From assembly GCA_021186555.1 (NCBI GenBank), contig JAJKFL010000039.1, positions 14,240,733-14,304,732 of the forward strand: a stretch of 64,000 nt of DNA. Direction: 5' to 3'. This DNA is from Reticulitermes speratus (Eukaryota; Arthropoda; Insecta; Blattodea; Rhinotermitidae). Made by a program: the position numbers and the translations under genes. The stretch's first letter is position 1. Each line of letters starts with the position of its first letter. Positions 23,705-35,156 of the stretch are shown here, piece by piece. Below the pieces are notes generated by a model. That model was given only the letters and a program-made list of their open reading frames with translations. It searched no databases and had not been told where the DNA came from.

Positions 23705-25204
23705 CTGTAACAGGAAAAAAAAAACACTCGTTTAGAACTTAGCGTAATGTAAAGTAAGGCAACAAATCAATCATCGCCAATAAAGAGGTTTCCATACTTC
23801 AGCAGTATTAGGAAACATGCAAAATATCTGTACACATGTGTCATTTTCTTTTTGCGATTTTGTCTGATACGAGTATCACCGTCTTTAAATTTGATTTATT
23901 GAAGATACACAACTAGCTCTTCAAAACTGATTTACACTACAGCAATCAAATTGCATAGATTCTTAAAATCTTTCTCCTTATTATTTCGTTAAATGCAAAA
24001 TATATCAGAAAAGCTCCCGGAAACGTTTTGGGTTTAAGTGGGGTGTATCATTAACGTCACGTGTCAAGTTTTGTAACAAAACTTATTTGTTTAGAAAAGT
24101 AATAAAGAGATTGTGCTTGATTCGAATCCCAAGCACCAATTTTTATAGATTTACTTACAGTAATTTTGGAAATAAAATACGAGTATGCGGAGGGACAGAG
24201 AGACAGACACAAACTTTACATAATATGTCCAGATTATATATTTCGTGAAATGATCGAAAAACAGTACTCTGCTACAAAATTTTCACGTGACTCAAGTTTT
24301 TGAAGATTTTACAGCATAACTTTATTTAAAATCGAAAGGAGCATAATCAATAACTGCGCATTTGCACAGAGTCAAGAAACCGCACGTATAATCCGAGTCT
24401 GCATCTGTATATTTCACTTCCGAAACTACTGATTACACCAACAGTAAAACCTAGTATTATGGATCTATTCTAAAACTAATAACGAGCGTTTAATTTTCTT
24501 TCGTATTGACCTAAGTTTACTCCTGTATTACACTTGTAATTTGTCCGATTTTACGCTCAAAATGCGTCTATTATATAATACAAAAAGTGTGTGCGTGCGT
24601 GGAGGAAATTTATTAATTTTTTTTTTCTACAACGGCTTGTCGTGAAACAGTTTGTGCACTACACAAAATATATCTCTCATTATGGTCTTAGCGTCTATTT
24701 AAAATATTTTTCAGTATGACAAATATTTAAAGAATTAGCATAAACTATTTTTTTTTCTGACTCTAAGCAGGCGACTAATGCTTTTTAGCTTTGAAAAAAA
24801 CACGTATTTTTAAAAATAAAGGTAATGCTGTATGTAACTTCGTAAAGAACACACTTGAAAAATAATTGTACTCTGTTGGACTTTATATTTCCTAAACTTT
24901 TACATTATTTATGACATTCAAGGAGATTTCTTTCCTTTGGAATCGACAATATATGCAATTTATTAAAAAAAACGAACGGAACTGTGTTGTCCAAACGTGC
25001 TAGTTCATAACCTGTCTACTAAGCCGCACACAATCGCACCAAACATGAAGTTACCGTCGGCATACGGCAACCCAGCAACGTGATACTGCAACATCCGCTC
25101 ATTTTACCTCGTTGCGCAACTCATCATGTTGTTTGCCTTGGCCAGTGTATCTTCTAGCCTTCGGAACAAATTTAATGACGACTGGAAAAAAACTTTTTTT
25201 TTTT

Positions 25205-25458
25205 CCTATGGCTCGACAGCCCTACATGGGCCTGGGCCTCCTCGTTTCGTCGAGGTTTCATGATCACACTTTAGACACACCACAGTCGGTAGGACTCCTC
25301 TGGACGAGGGACCAGCCCGTCGCAGAGACCTCTACCTGACAACACACAACACTCACAAGAGACAGACATCCATGCCCCCGGTGGGATTCGAACCCACGAT
25401 CCTAGTAAGCGAGCGGCCGCAGACCGACGCCTTAGACCGCACGGCCACTGGGGTCGGC
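25205..25458 (-). repeat. tRNA-derived SINE, family A
   Basis: This is a complete copy on the minus strand: head GCCGACCCCAGTGGCCGTGC, B box GTGGGTTCGAATCCCACCGG, and a tail ending in GGGCTGTCGAGCCATAGG followed by an A-rich run (minus strand). The target sequence is intronic, in intron 6. Confidence 0.85.
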
Positions 25459-26338
25459 GGAAAGAAACTTATAACACTCAAAATGCTAACGCCTAAACAA
25501 ACATCTAGCTGTTTCATGCTTCCTAATTTAAAATAAAGTTATATAACAACCTTGCAAACCGCCAAAACACTGTTTCGAGTAACGGAAAACATGTCGCACC
25601 GACATGACAATTAGAATAACAGCGAGACAACGAATTGCAAATGAGTGGACCCAAAAACGTTTTCCAGAAATATTCTTATCTATTTGATACGGGTCTTCGG
25701 CCACTCATGTAATGCAGACACAAGTCAACTGATGCACAACCAACAGCACCACAAGACGTCGTCACGTACATGACGTCTCTCGAAAAAAAAGTCGAACTGA
25801 GCAACTCATCACAAGTTATAATGCTTCGTAGTAGTATTTGAGAGGTAAATGTTTCGAATCTCGGCCGGGACACTAGATATTCTGCCTGTAGTTATCGAGG
25901 CTTTTCTCAGTGCCTCCCAGCCATGTGCCTGGATAATATCTCAACTTATGTGACGACCGTTTCCTGCTATATCCTATCCAGTTCATCATGCATTACTCAT
26001 CCCATCATTCGAGATGTAACAAGCTGGGCGACTACAAGCGTAGTTGAATAAACAAACCACAAATTTTATCTTATTCATACCGTGCGTATTCTTCTTATTA
26101 AGCGCGCAAGTTGGCTGACATTAAATAAAATTAAAAAAATACATAATGCATATTATAATAAAACATATATTTGATATTATGCACCAATTTTTTGTTTGAC
26201 AAGCGATTTTCGGAGCGGGCATGGGCCAGATTTAATGTTGTCAGGGAAATTTTCGCGAATTTCTCCGATACGAAATTTTACTGAAATAAGTTGAGTGGTT
26301 CAGAACATGAAATCTGGAGACAGATGTTGCTTACCTAC

Positions 26339-26442
26339 CTGTATACGTTGTTGCGAAAGTTATTGTAGCTGCTGTACATTATAAGACCACCCATGGACAC
26401 ACTGAGTGAGAAGAACATCTGTCCAGCAGCTGCTTGCCATAC
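26339..26442 (-). CDS. SLC6 transporter exon 6 (TM6)
   Basis: After TTGCAG the exon gives [20 protein letters not shown] then [14 protein letters not shown] plus two bases (AG), with a GTAGGT donor. This is TM6, whose unwound centre in SLC6 proteins lines the substrate site. The A-x-G-Q-x-F-F-S-L motif carries the Gln and Ser positions implicated in chloride binding, and S-S-Y-N-x-F is family-typical. The two leftover bases plus the first base of exon 7 form an arginine codon. Confidence 0.96.
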
Positions 26443-26770
26443 CTGCAACAGGAACACCAGGTCACGGCCCACACCGCTGCAGCACCTTGTATTGCCCAAA
26501 AATCCTTCAACTTACAACGTACTTGTCACAGAACTGAGTACCATTTCAGCTATGTAGAGGTACCGTGTAGGACGTTTGCCGATAGGGGGAAAGGGGATTG
26601 TTATAACGTCCATAATTAATTTTCGGCCCAGTTAGCTTCCTATCCAGTGGAAACAGGAGGTCATTCACTGGACGTAAATTGGTCTGGGCTTGAGGCTAAT
26701 TGCTGACTTCAGTCTAGTGTCATGGTTAAGAACTGTCTCAGCTACCGCTTTAACGGTGTAGAGCTTAAGC

Positions 26771-27348
26771 CAGTGGTTACCAACCTCAGGTCGCGACCCA
26801 AATGAGGATCGGGGGAGGCCTGACGTAGGGTCGCGAGAGGGTTTTGTGGAGAAAGTGTTTGTTGAAAGTTTATGCGAAGTATCCACATGTCCAGTACATT
26901 AGAAATTTATTCCATTTTAATTTTTGCATTAACTTCAGTGTCAGTAATGTAATAAGCTCTATTTAAAATAAATAACACATGTATTAAATTTGTCAGTCAC
27001 TAAACTTTTGACATTGTTGTTCTGTTCATGTTATGTAACATTCCGTATGTTCAGTGTTTCACACGTTTTTATTTAGAACGAAATGTTTTGTCTAACCAGC
27101 ACATGTATGGGTTATTTAAATAAGGATTTGTTTCTTGTATGTTTTGTGTATTCAATATTGTCCCAGAAATATTGGATTTGAGAAGTAACATTACAAATTT
27201 AAAATATATTTTTTTAATAAGTGGCAATGTTATGAATGTTCAAGAAAAGGCATTAGTATTAGTATTAGTATTAGTTTCCATGTTGGGTCGAGGGTCACAT
27301 ACCATTTGCTACTTTAGGGTCACACACATAAAAGGCCGGGAACCACTG
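26771..27348. mobile_element. hAT-type non-autonomous element (MITE), 578 bp
   Basis: The ends are CAGTGGTTACCAACCTCAGG and, on the right, GGCCGGGAACCACTG, matching the CAGTGGT(T/C)xxCAACC ends of hAT elements. The element is bounded on both sides by the identical 8-bp direct repeat GCTTAAGC (26763-26770 and 27349-27356), the expected hAT target duplication. There is no transposase frame. It inserted in intron 5 of the transporter gene. Confidence 0.92.
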
Positions 27349-27387
27349 GCTTAAGCAAAGGGGCAATCTTGGGATTATATATATTTT

Positions 27388-27548
27388 TTCCAATGGCGCA
27401 ATAGCCCCTAGTGGGCCAGGGCCTCCTCATTATCGAAGCTTCACGATCACACTCAGATATCCATGCCCCAAGTGGGATTCGAACTCGCAGTCCCAGCAGC
27501 GAGCGGCCGCAGACCCACGCCTTAGAAGGCGCTGCCACTGGGATCGGC
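27388..27548 (-). repeat. SINE family A, internally deleted copy
   Basis: The minus strand carries the head GCCGATCCCAGTGGCAGCGC, the B-box region and the 3' tail, but the central segment between GGATATCTGAGTGTGATCG and the head is shortened relative to other copies. Confidence 0.75.
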
Positions 27549-27889
27549 ATATTTAATATTACTGGTCATCGTACATATCTCAAATGTTATGTTTTACAAA
27601 ATCCCACTGACTAAAATTCATTACATACATGAAGCAGCAATGCCGTAAAATATTAGTGGCTTGCTATTAATTTTCAAAATGCTTGTAAGATAATATTGTG
27701 ACATCTGGAAATTTGGCACCTACAGTTTCTCCTTTTCGAAAACATGAAAAATAAGAAAGTCTACTGAAGTTACACTAACGCTCACCGATGTCGCTATTAG
27801 TCACATTACCCACCACTAGTCAGCCATTCATTACGAAGCCTGGGTGTTGGATGTTCAGATCTGTCTCATTTTTCTTTCCTATGGCTCGA

Positions 27890-28160
27890 CAGTGAAAAGA
27901 GAAATGAAAAGAGAACAATATTAAGAGTGGTAGGAATGAGGAAAGTCAAACTTATTGGACATTTGTTGAGACATAATGGTTTTGTTACCAACATCATGGA
28001 AGGTAGAGTGTTGGGGAAGGAAAGTAGAGGACGACCGAGGCTCTCTTACATCAAGAATCTGATGAAGGAACTCTTTTGCAACTCCTACGCCGAGATGAAG
28101 AGACTGGCACAAGACAGACATCTATGGTTGCAGCGACAAGGCTTAGCCTTTAGAGAATGA
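27890..28160 (+). pseudogene. Non-LTR retrotransposon fragment (RT C-terminal tail)
   Basis: The frame at 27927 reads VKLIGHLLRHNGFVTNIMEG, then GKESRGRPRLSYIKN and ends QGLAFRE. The K-x-I-G-H-x-L-R-H-N motif with G-R-G-R-P-R is the usual tail of LINE reverse-transcriptase proteins. The start is truncated. An (ATG)n microsatellite at 28157-28179 separates it from the SINE that follows, and may be the LINE's simple-repeat tail. Confidence 0.8.
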
Positions 28161-28178
28161 TGATGATGATGATGATGA

Positions 28179-28430
28179 TGGCTCGACAGTCCCTTGGGGG
28201 CCTGGGCCTCCTCGTTTCGTCGACGCTTCACGATCACACACTTTAGACACACCACAGTCGGTAGGACTCCTCTGGACGAGGGACCAGCCCGTCGCAGAGA
28301 CCTCTACCTGACAACACACAACACTTACAAGAGACAGACATCCATGCCATAGGCGGGATTCGAACCCACGATCCTAGTAAGCGAGCGGCCGAAGACCCAC
28401 GCCTTAGACCGCACGGCCACTGGGATCGGC
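28179..28430 (-). repeat. tRNA-derived SINE, family A
   Basis: A complete minus-strand copy with head GCCGATCCCAGTGGCCGTGC and B box GTGGGTTCGAATCCCGCC. Its 3' end abuts (ATG)n. Confidence 0.85.
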
Positions 28431-28791
28431 AGATCTGTCTCACAAGAGTAAGTTACACGGTTTGGGTTCCTTCCGCTCAGTATAAGACATTCGAATACAG
28501 GCAGGAATAAACTTTGTAAATCGAGGTCTCAACATCTCATTCTCAGCCACTCGAAGAATAATTTAGGAATGACACATTTCTTTCCCATTCTTGGGAATTA
28601 CTGTTAATTCTTACATCGCATGAGATAACAAATGAAAACTTTAACCAACGCGGCGCAAGTTAATAACCTGCTAGATACTTTTCCCACTGAAAGAGCCGTA
28701 AATGTCACAACCTGTTGCTGCACAGTATCGTATACACTGGGCCCAATTACGAAACGGAACCAGTTAAGTGGATGTACGAGTATGCTCCTAC

Positions 28792-28926
28792 CTGAATGTC
28801 CAGCAGTTTTTCCCATGTCGGCGTAATGAAATACAAGATCCCAGCCAAGGAGCCCTGTTGTAGCAGTCCTGTGACCAACAAGATAAACAGGATAACGTAT
28901 GGGAAAGTAGCAGCAAAGTACACCAC
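28792..28926 (-). CDS. SLC6 transporter exon 5 (TM5 to start of TM6 region)
   Basis: After a (CAA)n run and GCAG acceptor, 45 codons in phase 0 read [40 protein letters not shown] and LLDIQ, up to donor GTAGGA. The V-x-Y-F-x-A-T-F-P-Y motif is a classic SLC6 TM5 signature, and Y-F-I-T-P-x-W-x-K-L is the extracellular loop before TM6. Joins are in frame with exon 4 (SGK) and exon 6 (VWQAA). Confidence 0.96.
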
Positions 28927-28955
28927 CTGCAACAACAACAACAACAACAACAAAC
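28927..28955. repeat. (CAA)n microsatellite at the exon 5 acceptor
   Basis: On the gene's strand this is (TTG)n running directly into the TTGCAG acceptor, so the microsatellite forms the polypyrimidine/acceptor region of exon 5. Confidence 0.9.
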
Positions 28956-29161
28956 TGCTTTACACCACTGAGAAACAAAAAGTTATCTGCATCACACAGA
29001 GGGATTTTCTTGAAAAGTTCATAGTCGCTCAGCTAGACAATAACATACATTGTGAACCACTTGTTTCTTGGACTTTGTCCATCGTCTTTATTGTGAATAA
29101 AATATAAAATGTAAAATATAAAAATATATATAAATCTAAAATTCAGTACGTTTCGGAAGAT

Positions 29162-29195
29162 GGCTCTTCTTCCGTCTGAAGACGGAAGAAGAGCC
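29162..29195. repeat. Perfect 16-bp-arm palindrome
   Basis: GGCTCTTCTTCCGTCT, two bases, then its exact reverse complement. CTGAAGA lies at its centre on the plus strand, and GTTTCGGAAGATGG precedes it, so it may be a rearranged remnant of the hammerhead-bearing foldback family. Confidence 0.85.
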
Positions 29196-29705
29196 AACCT
29201 AACAGGAATTCAGAACACAGCGTCACATTCCACTTATTTAAGATCCAATTTAAACTGCTCGTCTACAAGTAGGTCTCACAATCTTTTCCTTTGAGGTGTC
29301 CGGACTAAAATTTTGTATACATTTCTCGTTTTTCCACGCGTGTTATGTGCCTTGCCCATTTGTGCCTCAAGACGTAACAAATTATGAAGTTCCTCGTCAT
29401 GTAACTGTCTCCAACCTTCTCTCATTTAATCCAGCTTGGGTCCATATAGTGCCGCCCTCATCCTGTTCTCAAATCCCTCAATCTACACATTTCACGTGTA
29501 GTGACGCACACGCGTATACAAACAACATAAATTTACAGATTTCTGTACATTTATCTCTTTCGGAAAGAAGACGGGAATAAAGAAATCGAACTAAATGCTA
29601 TTAACTTAAACATGAATAAACTGAAATTAAATTGCTTTTAGGCCAAGGAAATAATTGCGCCTTTGAACACTCCTTGAATGTAGTGCCTGGTATTTGGTAC
29701 AACTA

Positions 29706-30040
29706 AACTGACTCCATGGAGCGGAGTATTTCTTGAGAAGCTAACATGTCCTCACCTAGTCAGCCAATTCCCCGCATTTTATGGAACCCGGAGGTTCATT
29801 ACCATACTCACAAGAGCCCGCCATCAGTTCCTATCCTGAGTCAGATCAATCCAGTCCATGTTCCCCCATCCCGCTTCTTGAGATCTATTTCATTATTATC
29901 TTCCCACCTATGCCTAGGTCTTCCAAGTGGTCTCTTTCCTTCAGGTCTCCCTACCAAAATCCTATATGTACCTCTCCCCTATACGCGCCACATGCCCCGC
30001 CCATCTCATTATTCTTGATTTGACCACCCGAATAATATTT
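29706..30040 (-). pseudogene. LINE 3' end (RT C-terminal tail)
   Basis: On the minus strand, IIRVVKSRIMRWAGHVARIG is followed by interrupted frames covering the GRPEGKRPLGRPRHRWEDN-type tail common to many insect LINE proteins. It ends after CGCTCCATGGAG, the 3' terminus also present at 46612-46765. It is 5'-truncated with frameshifts. Confidence 0.8.
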
Positions 30041-30195
30041 GGTATTGTAATGGATATTTTGAAAACATACATTCTAAAAGGAAATTCATGGAATACGTAC
30101 AAAAGAACTTCATTACCGCTTTTGTTTTTATTCACTTCTAGGTATGATGAATGTAACTGATTCACCATTGCAGATAGGCGTTTAAATGCGATATA

Positions 30196-31490
30196 CGTAG
30201 TCAGTCCAAGAAGAAACCGAACTTTTTAAATAGTGCGCCAGCGAGCCGGTGCAGCACGCTCGCGACGGTGGCGCTTTGTAGCGGGGACTTTAAGCTTTAT
30301 TTTGACACTAGCCACATCAGGCCACGTCAATTAGTCATCGAGCTACACGCGCTTGAGTGAACTGTGTTTAGTGCCCTCGGCGATTTTTTGCAAGTTGAAA
30401 AATGAAGGAGCTCGAAGAGCAACGTTTTTGCGTGAAATTCTGTTTCAAATTGGGAAAAACTTTTACGGAGACTTTTCAGATGTTGCAACAGGCTTATGGG
30501 GAGGATTGTTTGAACCGTACGCAATGCCACGAGTGGTACCAGCTGGAAGGCCTTCCACGTCAACGGATGACAATCACGTTGAGAAAGTGCGTGCTGTGAT
30601 TCGTGAAAATCGTCGCCTAACTGTCCGTGAAGTTTCCGAAGAAGTAGGCGTCTGTAAAAGTTCGTGCCACACGATTTTGATCGAAGAACTGAAGATGCAT
30701 CGTGTTGCAGCAAAATTTGTGCAGCGTCTGCTGACAGATGGACAAAAAGAGAACCGTGTCACAGTCAGTCAGGAGCAGTTTGATCGTTCGAATGCTGATG
30801 AAAACTTTCTCAAAAACGTCATAACAGGTGATGAAACGTGGGTGTACTGCTATGATGTTGAAACAAAAGTGCAGTCTTCGCAGTGGGTGGGAAAATCGTC
30901 GCCACTACCAAAAAAGCACGTCAGAGTCGCTCAAATGTGAAGGTGATGTCGATAGTTTTTTTTTTTATTGGAAGGGTATCGTTCATCATGAGTTTGTTCC
31001 GCGTGGTCAGACTGTCAATAAAGAGTTTTACTTGAAGGTGATGAAGCGTTTGAGGGAGGCAGTGCGTAGGAAGAGGCCTGAGGCGTGGACAAACAAGACC
31101 TGGATACTGCACCATGACAATGCACCTGCTCACGCGTCGCTCCTTATCCGTGAATTTTTGGCGAAGCATGAGAAGAGTGTCGTCTCCCAGCCGCCCTATT
31201 CTCCATATTTGGCCCTTGCGGACTTTTTCTTGTTCCCAAAGTTGAAATCCACCCTAAAAGGTCGCCGATTTCAGAGGGTGGAGGAGATAGAAGAAAATTC
31301 GCTACGGGACCTTCGCGCCATCCCGCAAAACACGTTCCAGGACGCGTTCCAGAACTGAAAAAAGAAAAACGTTGGGAGCGGTGTATCAACAGTGGAGGGG
31401 AGTACTTTGAAGGAGAAAAGTGTGATTAAGTTGTCAGTAAAGCAATAAATTAAAATAAGAAAAGTTCGGTATCTTTTTGGACAGACCTCG
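30196..31490 (+). mobile_element. Near full-length mariner element (1295 bp), decayed transposase
   Basis: The ends CGTAGTCAGTCCAAGAAG and (reversed) CGAGGTCTGTCCAAAAAG are ~32-bp imperfect inverted repeats flanked by TA at both sides. The size fits intact mariners (~1.3 kb). Transposase parts in order are: HTH region (EQRFCVKFCFKLGK, QAYGEDCLNRTQCHEW), second HTH (RRLTVREVSEEVGV), first catalytic D in VITGDETWVYCYD, second in ILHHDNAPAH, third in ADFFLFPKL. The three acidic positions of DD34D are present, but at least two frameshifts split the coding region, so it cannot make a full protein. It lies in intron 4 of the transporter gene. Confidence 0.93.
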
Positions 31491-31760
31491 TATGATATCA
31501 CATCACTCGTGACTGCAACGGTTTATGAAATATAGTTGTCGGTGTCAAACCGCACGAAATGTTTCTATTCAACTAAGGCAGAAGTTTCTTCTGTACTGTC
31601 TTAATCTCCCACACGTACACAGACAACTTCCGATACGCAGTGGATCGAGGGCCCAACAGAAAGGTAGCCTACAGCTTTAACCTTTACACATTTTGTGCTT
31701 TTAATATGTACCTATATTGTTAATTTGTAATGTGTAATTTATGATTTTAAGAAAATCTCC

Positions 31761-31795
31761 CTGGTGATGTCCCAACAAGGGATTCAAACATGTCG
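31761..31795 (+). ncRNA. Decayed hammerhead-like motif
   Basis: CTGGTGA, TGTCCCAACAAGGGATT and CAAACATGT follow the family order with a possible CCC/GGG stem II, but both core blocks carry substitutions (A to G in CTGANGA, G to C in GAAAC). Likely inactive. Confidence 0.35.
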
Positions 31796-32001
31796 GACTG
31801 ATTCACAGCGACTGTATTGTAAATATAAAAACGTATAATAAGAGTGCTTCTGTTGGTCAAGTGTTGTTTGTTCAAGTTTCTTTAAGTAGTGTTATAAATT
31901 GTAGCTTATCACAGTAATTCTTCTTATGCTGTTTATGCTTTCAAACCTTTGGCGTGTTCCAATTCAGAATTAACTTCTGAAACTAGGCCAGTTTGCAGTT
32001 C

Positions 32002-32119
32002 TGCTTAGATGGAGCCACAAGGTAGCACAAACAACAATGCCCCGAGTGAAATTCGAAGCTATGACCCCAGTGTCCGAGACAGTACACAACTTAGACCGTG
32101 ACGTCACTGCAGTCGGCTA
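32002..32119 (-). repeat. Old, diverged family-A-like SINE
   Basis: The minus strand reads GCCGACTGCAGTGACGTCAC, then a B-box-like TCGAATTTCACTCGGGGCA, aligning loosely with the SINE family A head. The tail is unrecognisable. Confidence 0.45.
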
Positions 32120-32766
32120 ATTATACTGATTAAAGTAAGGCTGCACGACATTACGTTTTTAATTCACATGCACGAGAGAGAACATAAAATGTGCGCATAA
32201 TGGAGGCGTGGCTTCAGTCCATGTACCTGTTTGCATAACACATCTCCAATCCTGAAAAACATATTTACAAGTAACGAATGTAATACTGTGGCCTATACTA
32301 AAATTAACTGGCAAGTTTGTTATTCGTATCCATCCAGTTTGAATCCTGCTTTCAGAGTACGTAAAGATGAAATCGAGGTTTAGCGGTTTTCGGCAAAAAT
32401 AGTGTATTGTACAAAAATGCGTATGTGACACAAAGTATAAATATCGCCATTATCTAAATGTTGTGCTTCAAAGTTTCTCACTACAACGAAGGAAATAAAA
32501 GTTAAGAATAAGTTTGACGCAATGCATTGTCTCTGTGCGTCAGTGTGATCGCTGAGCAACAACACCAACATACCTGATATAAACAAAGGTGAAGGTCGAT
32601 GAGGCAAGCACAATCGTGAAGAAAGTATTTAACCTTTTAAGGCGAAAATATTTACTGCTCCCCGCTCCTAGAGTTCGCCCTCTTGTCTTTCTGATAACGG
32701 TAGCATTAAGGCGAAGACGAGTGTGGGGCATAGGTGGAGTGATACTGACAGGGGAAAACTGAAGTA

Positions 32767-33062
32767 CAGGTAGGGCCCGTTTTACGACAGGGTTAGGTTC
32801 CAGCAAAACAGGGTCGTAAAATGAAAAGTCGTAAAACGAGACCAAAATAGGACCCGTTTTACGACAGGGTTAGGTTCCAGCAAAACAGGATCGTAAAGTG
32901 AAAAGTCGTAAAACGAGACCAAAATATAATGTAATTGAATGAGATAGGTTCCAAAATTCCTAAAATTTTTCCAAGTATGTACTAATATTTAAGGTAATAT
33001 TTTTAAACAGTCGTTAATGTGAAAAGTCGTAAAATGGACCGTCGTAAAACGGGACCTACCTG
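32767..33062. mobile_element. TA-flanked MITE with internal ~77-bp duplication
   Basis: Terminal inverted repeats CAGGTAGGGCCCGTTTTACG (left) and CGTAAAACGGGACCTACCTG (right) are flanked by TA dinucleotides, as expected for pogo/Tc1/mariner-type MITEs. The left terminal block CCCGTTTTACGACAGGGTTA is repeated at 32853, giving a tandem unit of about 77 bp inside the element. There is no open frame. Confidence 0.88.
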
Positions 33063-33377
33063 TACAGGGATATAAACCTGTCCCAATGTCATTTATTCAC
33101 CACAAATACGAACATTAAAATAAATTGTATTTAAAAATTCATTTTGTACCGCGCAGTAAACACATTTCGCCTCGGTTATAAAACATTTAGATTCTACCAA
33201 ACATACGTAACCATCATATAATTTTAATTTTCTTTTATATCTTAAATATCTTAGCTTAAAAATGTTTTAATATTGTTTTCAGTGTCCAAAACTCAACACA
33301 GTTAATGGCATTTTATCTACCTAACTTATATATTTTAACGAGTACCATACGTAGATAGCTGGTGTAATAAATAATTG

Positions 33378-33423
33378 AGTCCCTGAGTATGAATCCTGAC
33401 ATGGTTCGAAACATGTTGGACTA
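33378..33423 (+). ncRNA. Hammerhead-like motif with paired stems I and II
   Basis: AGTCC, CTGAGTA, then GAATC-CTGACAT-GGTTC, then GAAACATGTT and GGACT. By eye, stem I (AGUCC:GGACU) and stem II (GAAUC:GGUUC) pair fully. The core CTGANGA has one change (CTGAGTA), so activity is uncertain, but the paired stems support a hammerhead origin. Confidence 0.55.
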
Positions 33424-33634
33424 TTTTTAATATAAACTGTATTAAATAACAGATAATAGTGTACATTTCTCGGAACACAATTTTATATAATTTTGTACAC
33501 TTGTTTCGAGTCTGAATAAACCAGACTTCAATGTGTTAGGAAGAAACGTGGCTAAGCGCGGGAAGGATGCAGGGCTGGATTTGTCACCGCCTTCTGACAA
33601 GATGGCGATGCTAAGGCAGTGCTACGGTATTTAC

Positions 33635-33767
33635 CTTTCCCGAAGTCTTTATGCCTTTGATAAGGCACAACACTACGACCGCCCACGAGAAGAGCAGGCA
33701 GAGCGCTAGGTCCCACTTAATGGGGCCCACATCCTCTATCCCACTGGACAGATGCAGAACATGTCTC
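33635..33767 (-). CDS. SLC6 transporter exon 4 (TM4 and intracellular loop 2)
   Basis: After TTACAG, one base completes a glutamate codon, then 44 codons read RHVLHLSSGIEDVGPIKWDL, ALCLLFSWAVVVLCLIKGIK and TSGK, with a GTAAAT donor. The motif V-L-x-x-S-x-G-I-x-x-x-G-x-x-x-W-x-L-x-L-C-L-L-x-x-W and the following K-G-(I/V)-K-(T/S)-S-G-K are textbook SLC6 TM4. The open frame beyond the exon is intronic. Confidence 0.96.
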
Positions 33768-34084
33768 CTGTAATAAGAAGTTACGTTTCGTTACGTTACG
33801 TGTATCACAATTGGGAGAAAGAAATAAGGAAAAGAGAAATGAAAACAAAAAAGCATCAGAGAAGAAGAAACGAAGAATAGAAGAAAGGCAGAAAACAAAA
33901 CGGTAGGAAAGAAAAGAACAGGTCAAAAAGAAAGAACAGTGTTGGGTTTTCAACGAAATGTAGCTGACGTAGCGCAAATGTGAACACTTGCTACATTCGC
34001 AAAGTGAAAACTTCGAGACTGCGTGGAGTTTTGACTCCCCCCCACCAATCTAAGCTTTATTGCATGGCGCTTAGATAGGGGCGT

Positions 34085-34680
34085 GATTTACGTCATACAT
34101 TCAATACCGAAAATCACCTCCCAGAGTTCTGTGCTATGATTTGTTAGCGGAAGGACGAGTTGAGATAAGGCCGATTGGCGGCGACAGTAAACGCCGTAGG
34201 TAAGGTTCAAACCCACGACTCCACAGTCTGCTTGGTATAATTCTGGGGCAGCCGTAAAATTATACCGGAAGGATCGGCAGCTACATGTGAAATTTCTGTT
34301 ATTCCGAGACTTATGACAGAAGAAGTGCATGAATCTTATTTCTGGGTGATAGCACTGTGTGGATGTAGGCTGCATTGCCGACATTGTGGAGTACCGCGTG
34401 TATCTTCCACACGAAGTGACTGCTGAGAGTGAGGTTGCTCGAGGCATAGAAAACACAGCTGTGCATGCTAGAAGTCGGCAATAAATAGAGTTCAAAATGG
34501 CTAGGTTCACGCTCCGACCGCTTTTCCTCAATAAAAAATCTTATGATATCCGCTGACTAGAAGGTGGGCTGTTTAATGGAGTCGGTGTCGACAAAAGAGC
34601 AAAGAGAAAATTCCATTATTTCACCGGAAATCAAACCCCGGGTCCAGTATACTTACTGACTGAGCTATCAAGGCGCAAAG
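34085..34680. other. Unassigned intronic sequence with two tRNA-like B-box traces
   Basis: GGTTCAAACCCACGACT at about 34205, and on the minus strand TTGATAGCTCAGTCAGTAAG with GGGGTTTGATTTCC near 34640-34675, look like tRNA-derived heads of old SINEs. No complete tRNA fold is apparent. An (AAT)n microsatellite follows at ~34703-34732. Confidence 0.35.
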
Positions 34681-34900
34681 GAGGAAAGACTGTATAATAT
34701 ACAACAACATAATAATAATAATAATAATAATAACTTGCGAATACAAGCTACGTGCGGGTGGTAACCATTTCTATGCTGAGATGAATTATAAAACAAATGC
34801 GTTACCTTCAACAGGTTGACTTCAGCGACATCTGATGCAACTACGTATGATATCTGCATCAGAAAAGTTAGAAGTAATTCTGCTGATAGGGAATCTAATT

Positions 34901-35156
34901 GCCGATCCCAGTGGCCGTGCGGTCTAAGGCGTGGGTCTTCGGCCGCTCGCTTACTAGGATTGTGGGTTCGAATCCCACCGGGGGCATGGATGTCTGTCTC
35001 TTGTGAGTGTTGTGTGTTGTCAGGTAGAGGTCTCTGCGACGAGCTGGTCCCTCGTCCAGAGGAGTCCTACTGACTGTGGTGTGTCTGAAATGTGTGTGAT
35101 CATGAAACCTCGACGAAACGAGGAGGCCCAGGCCCATATAAGGCTGTCGAGCCATA
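34901..35156 (+). repeat. tRNA-derived SINE, family A
   Basis: This is one of the best-preserved copies: head GCCGATCCCAGTGGCCGTGC, B box GTGGGTTCGAATCCCACCGG, and tail ending GGCTGTCGAGCCATAGAAG. It lies in intron 3, antisense to the transporter gene. Confidence 0.88.
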
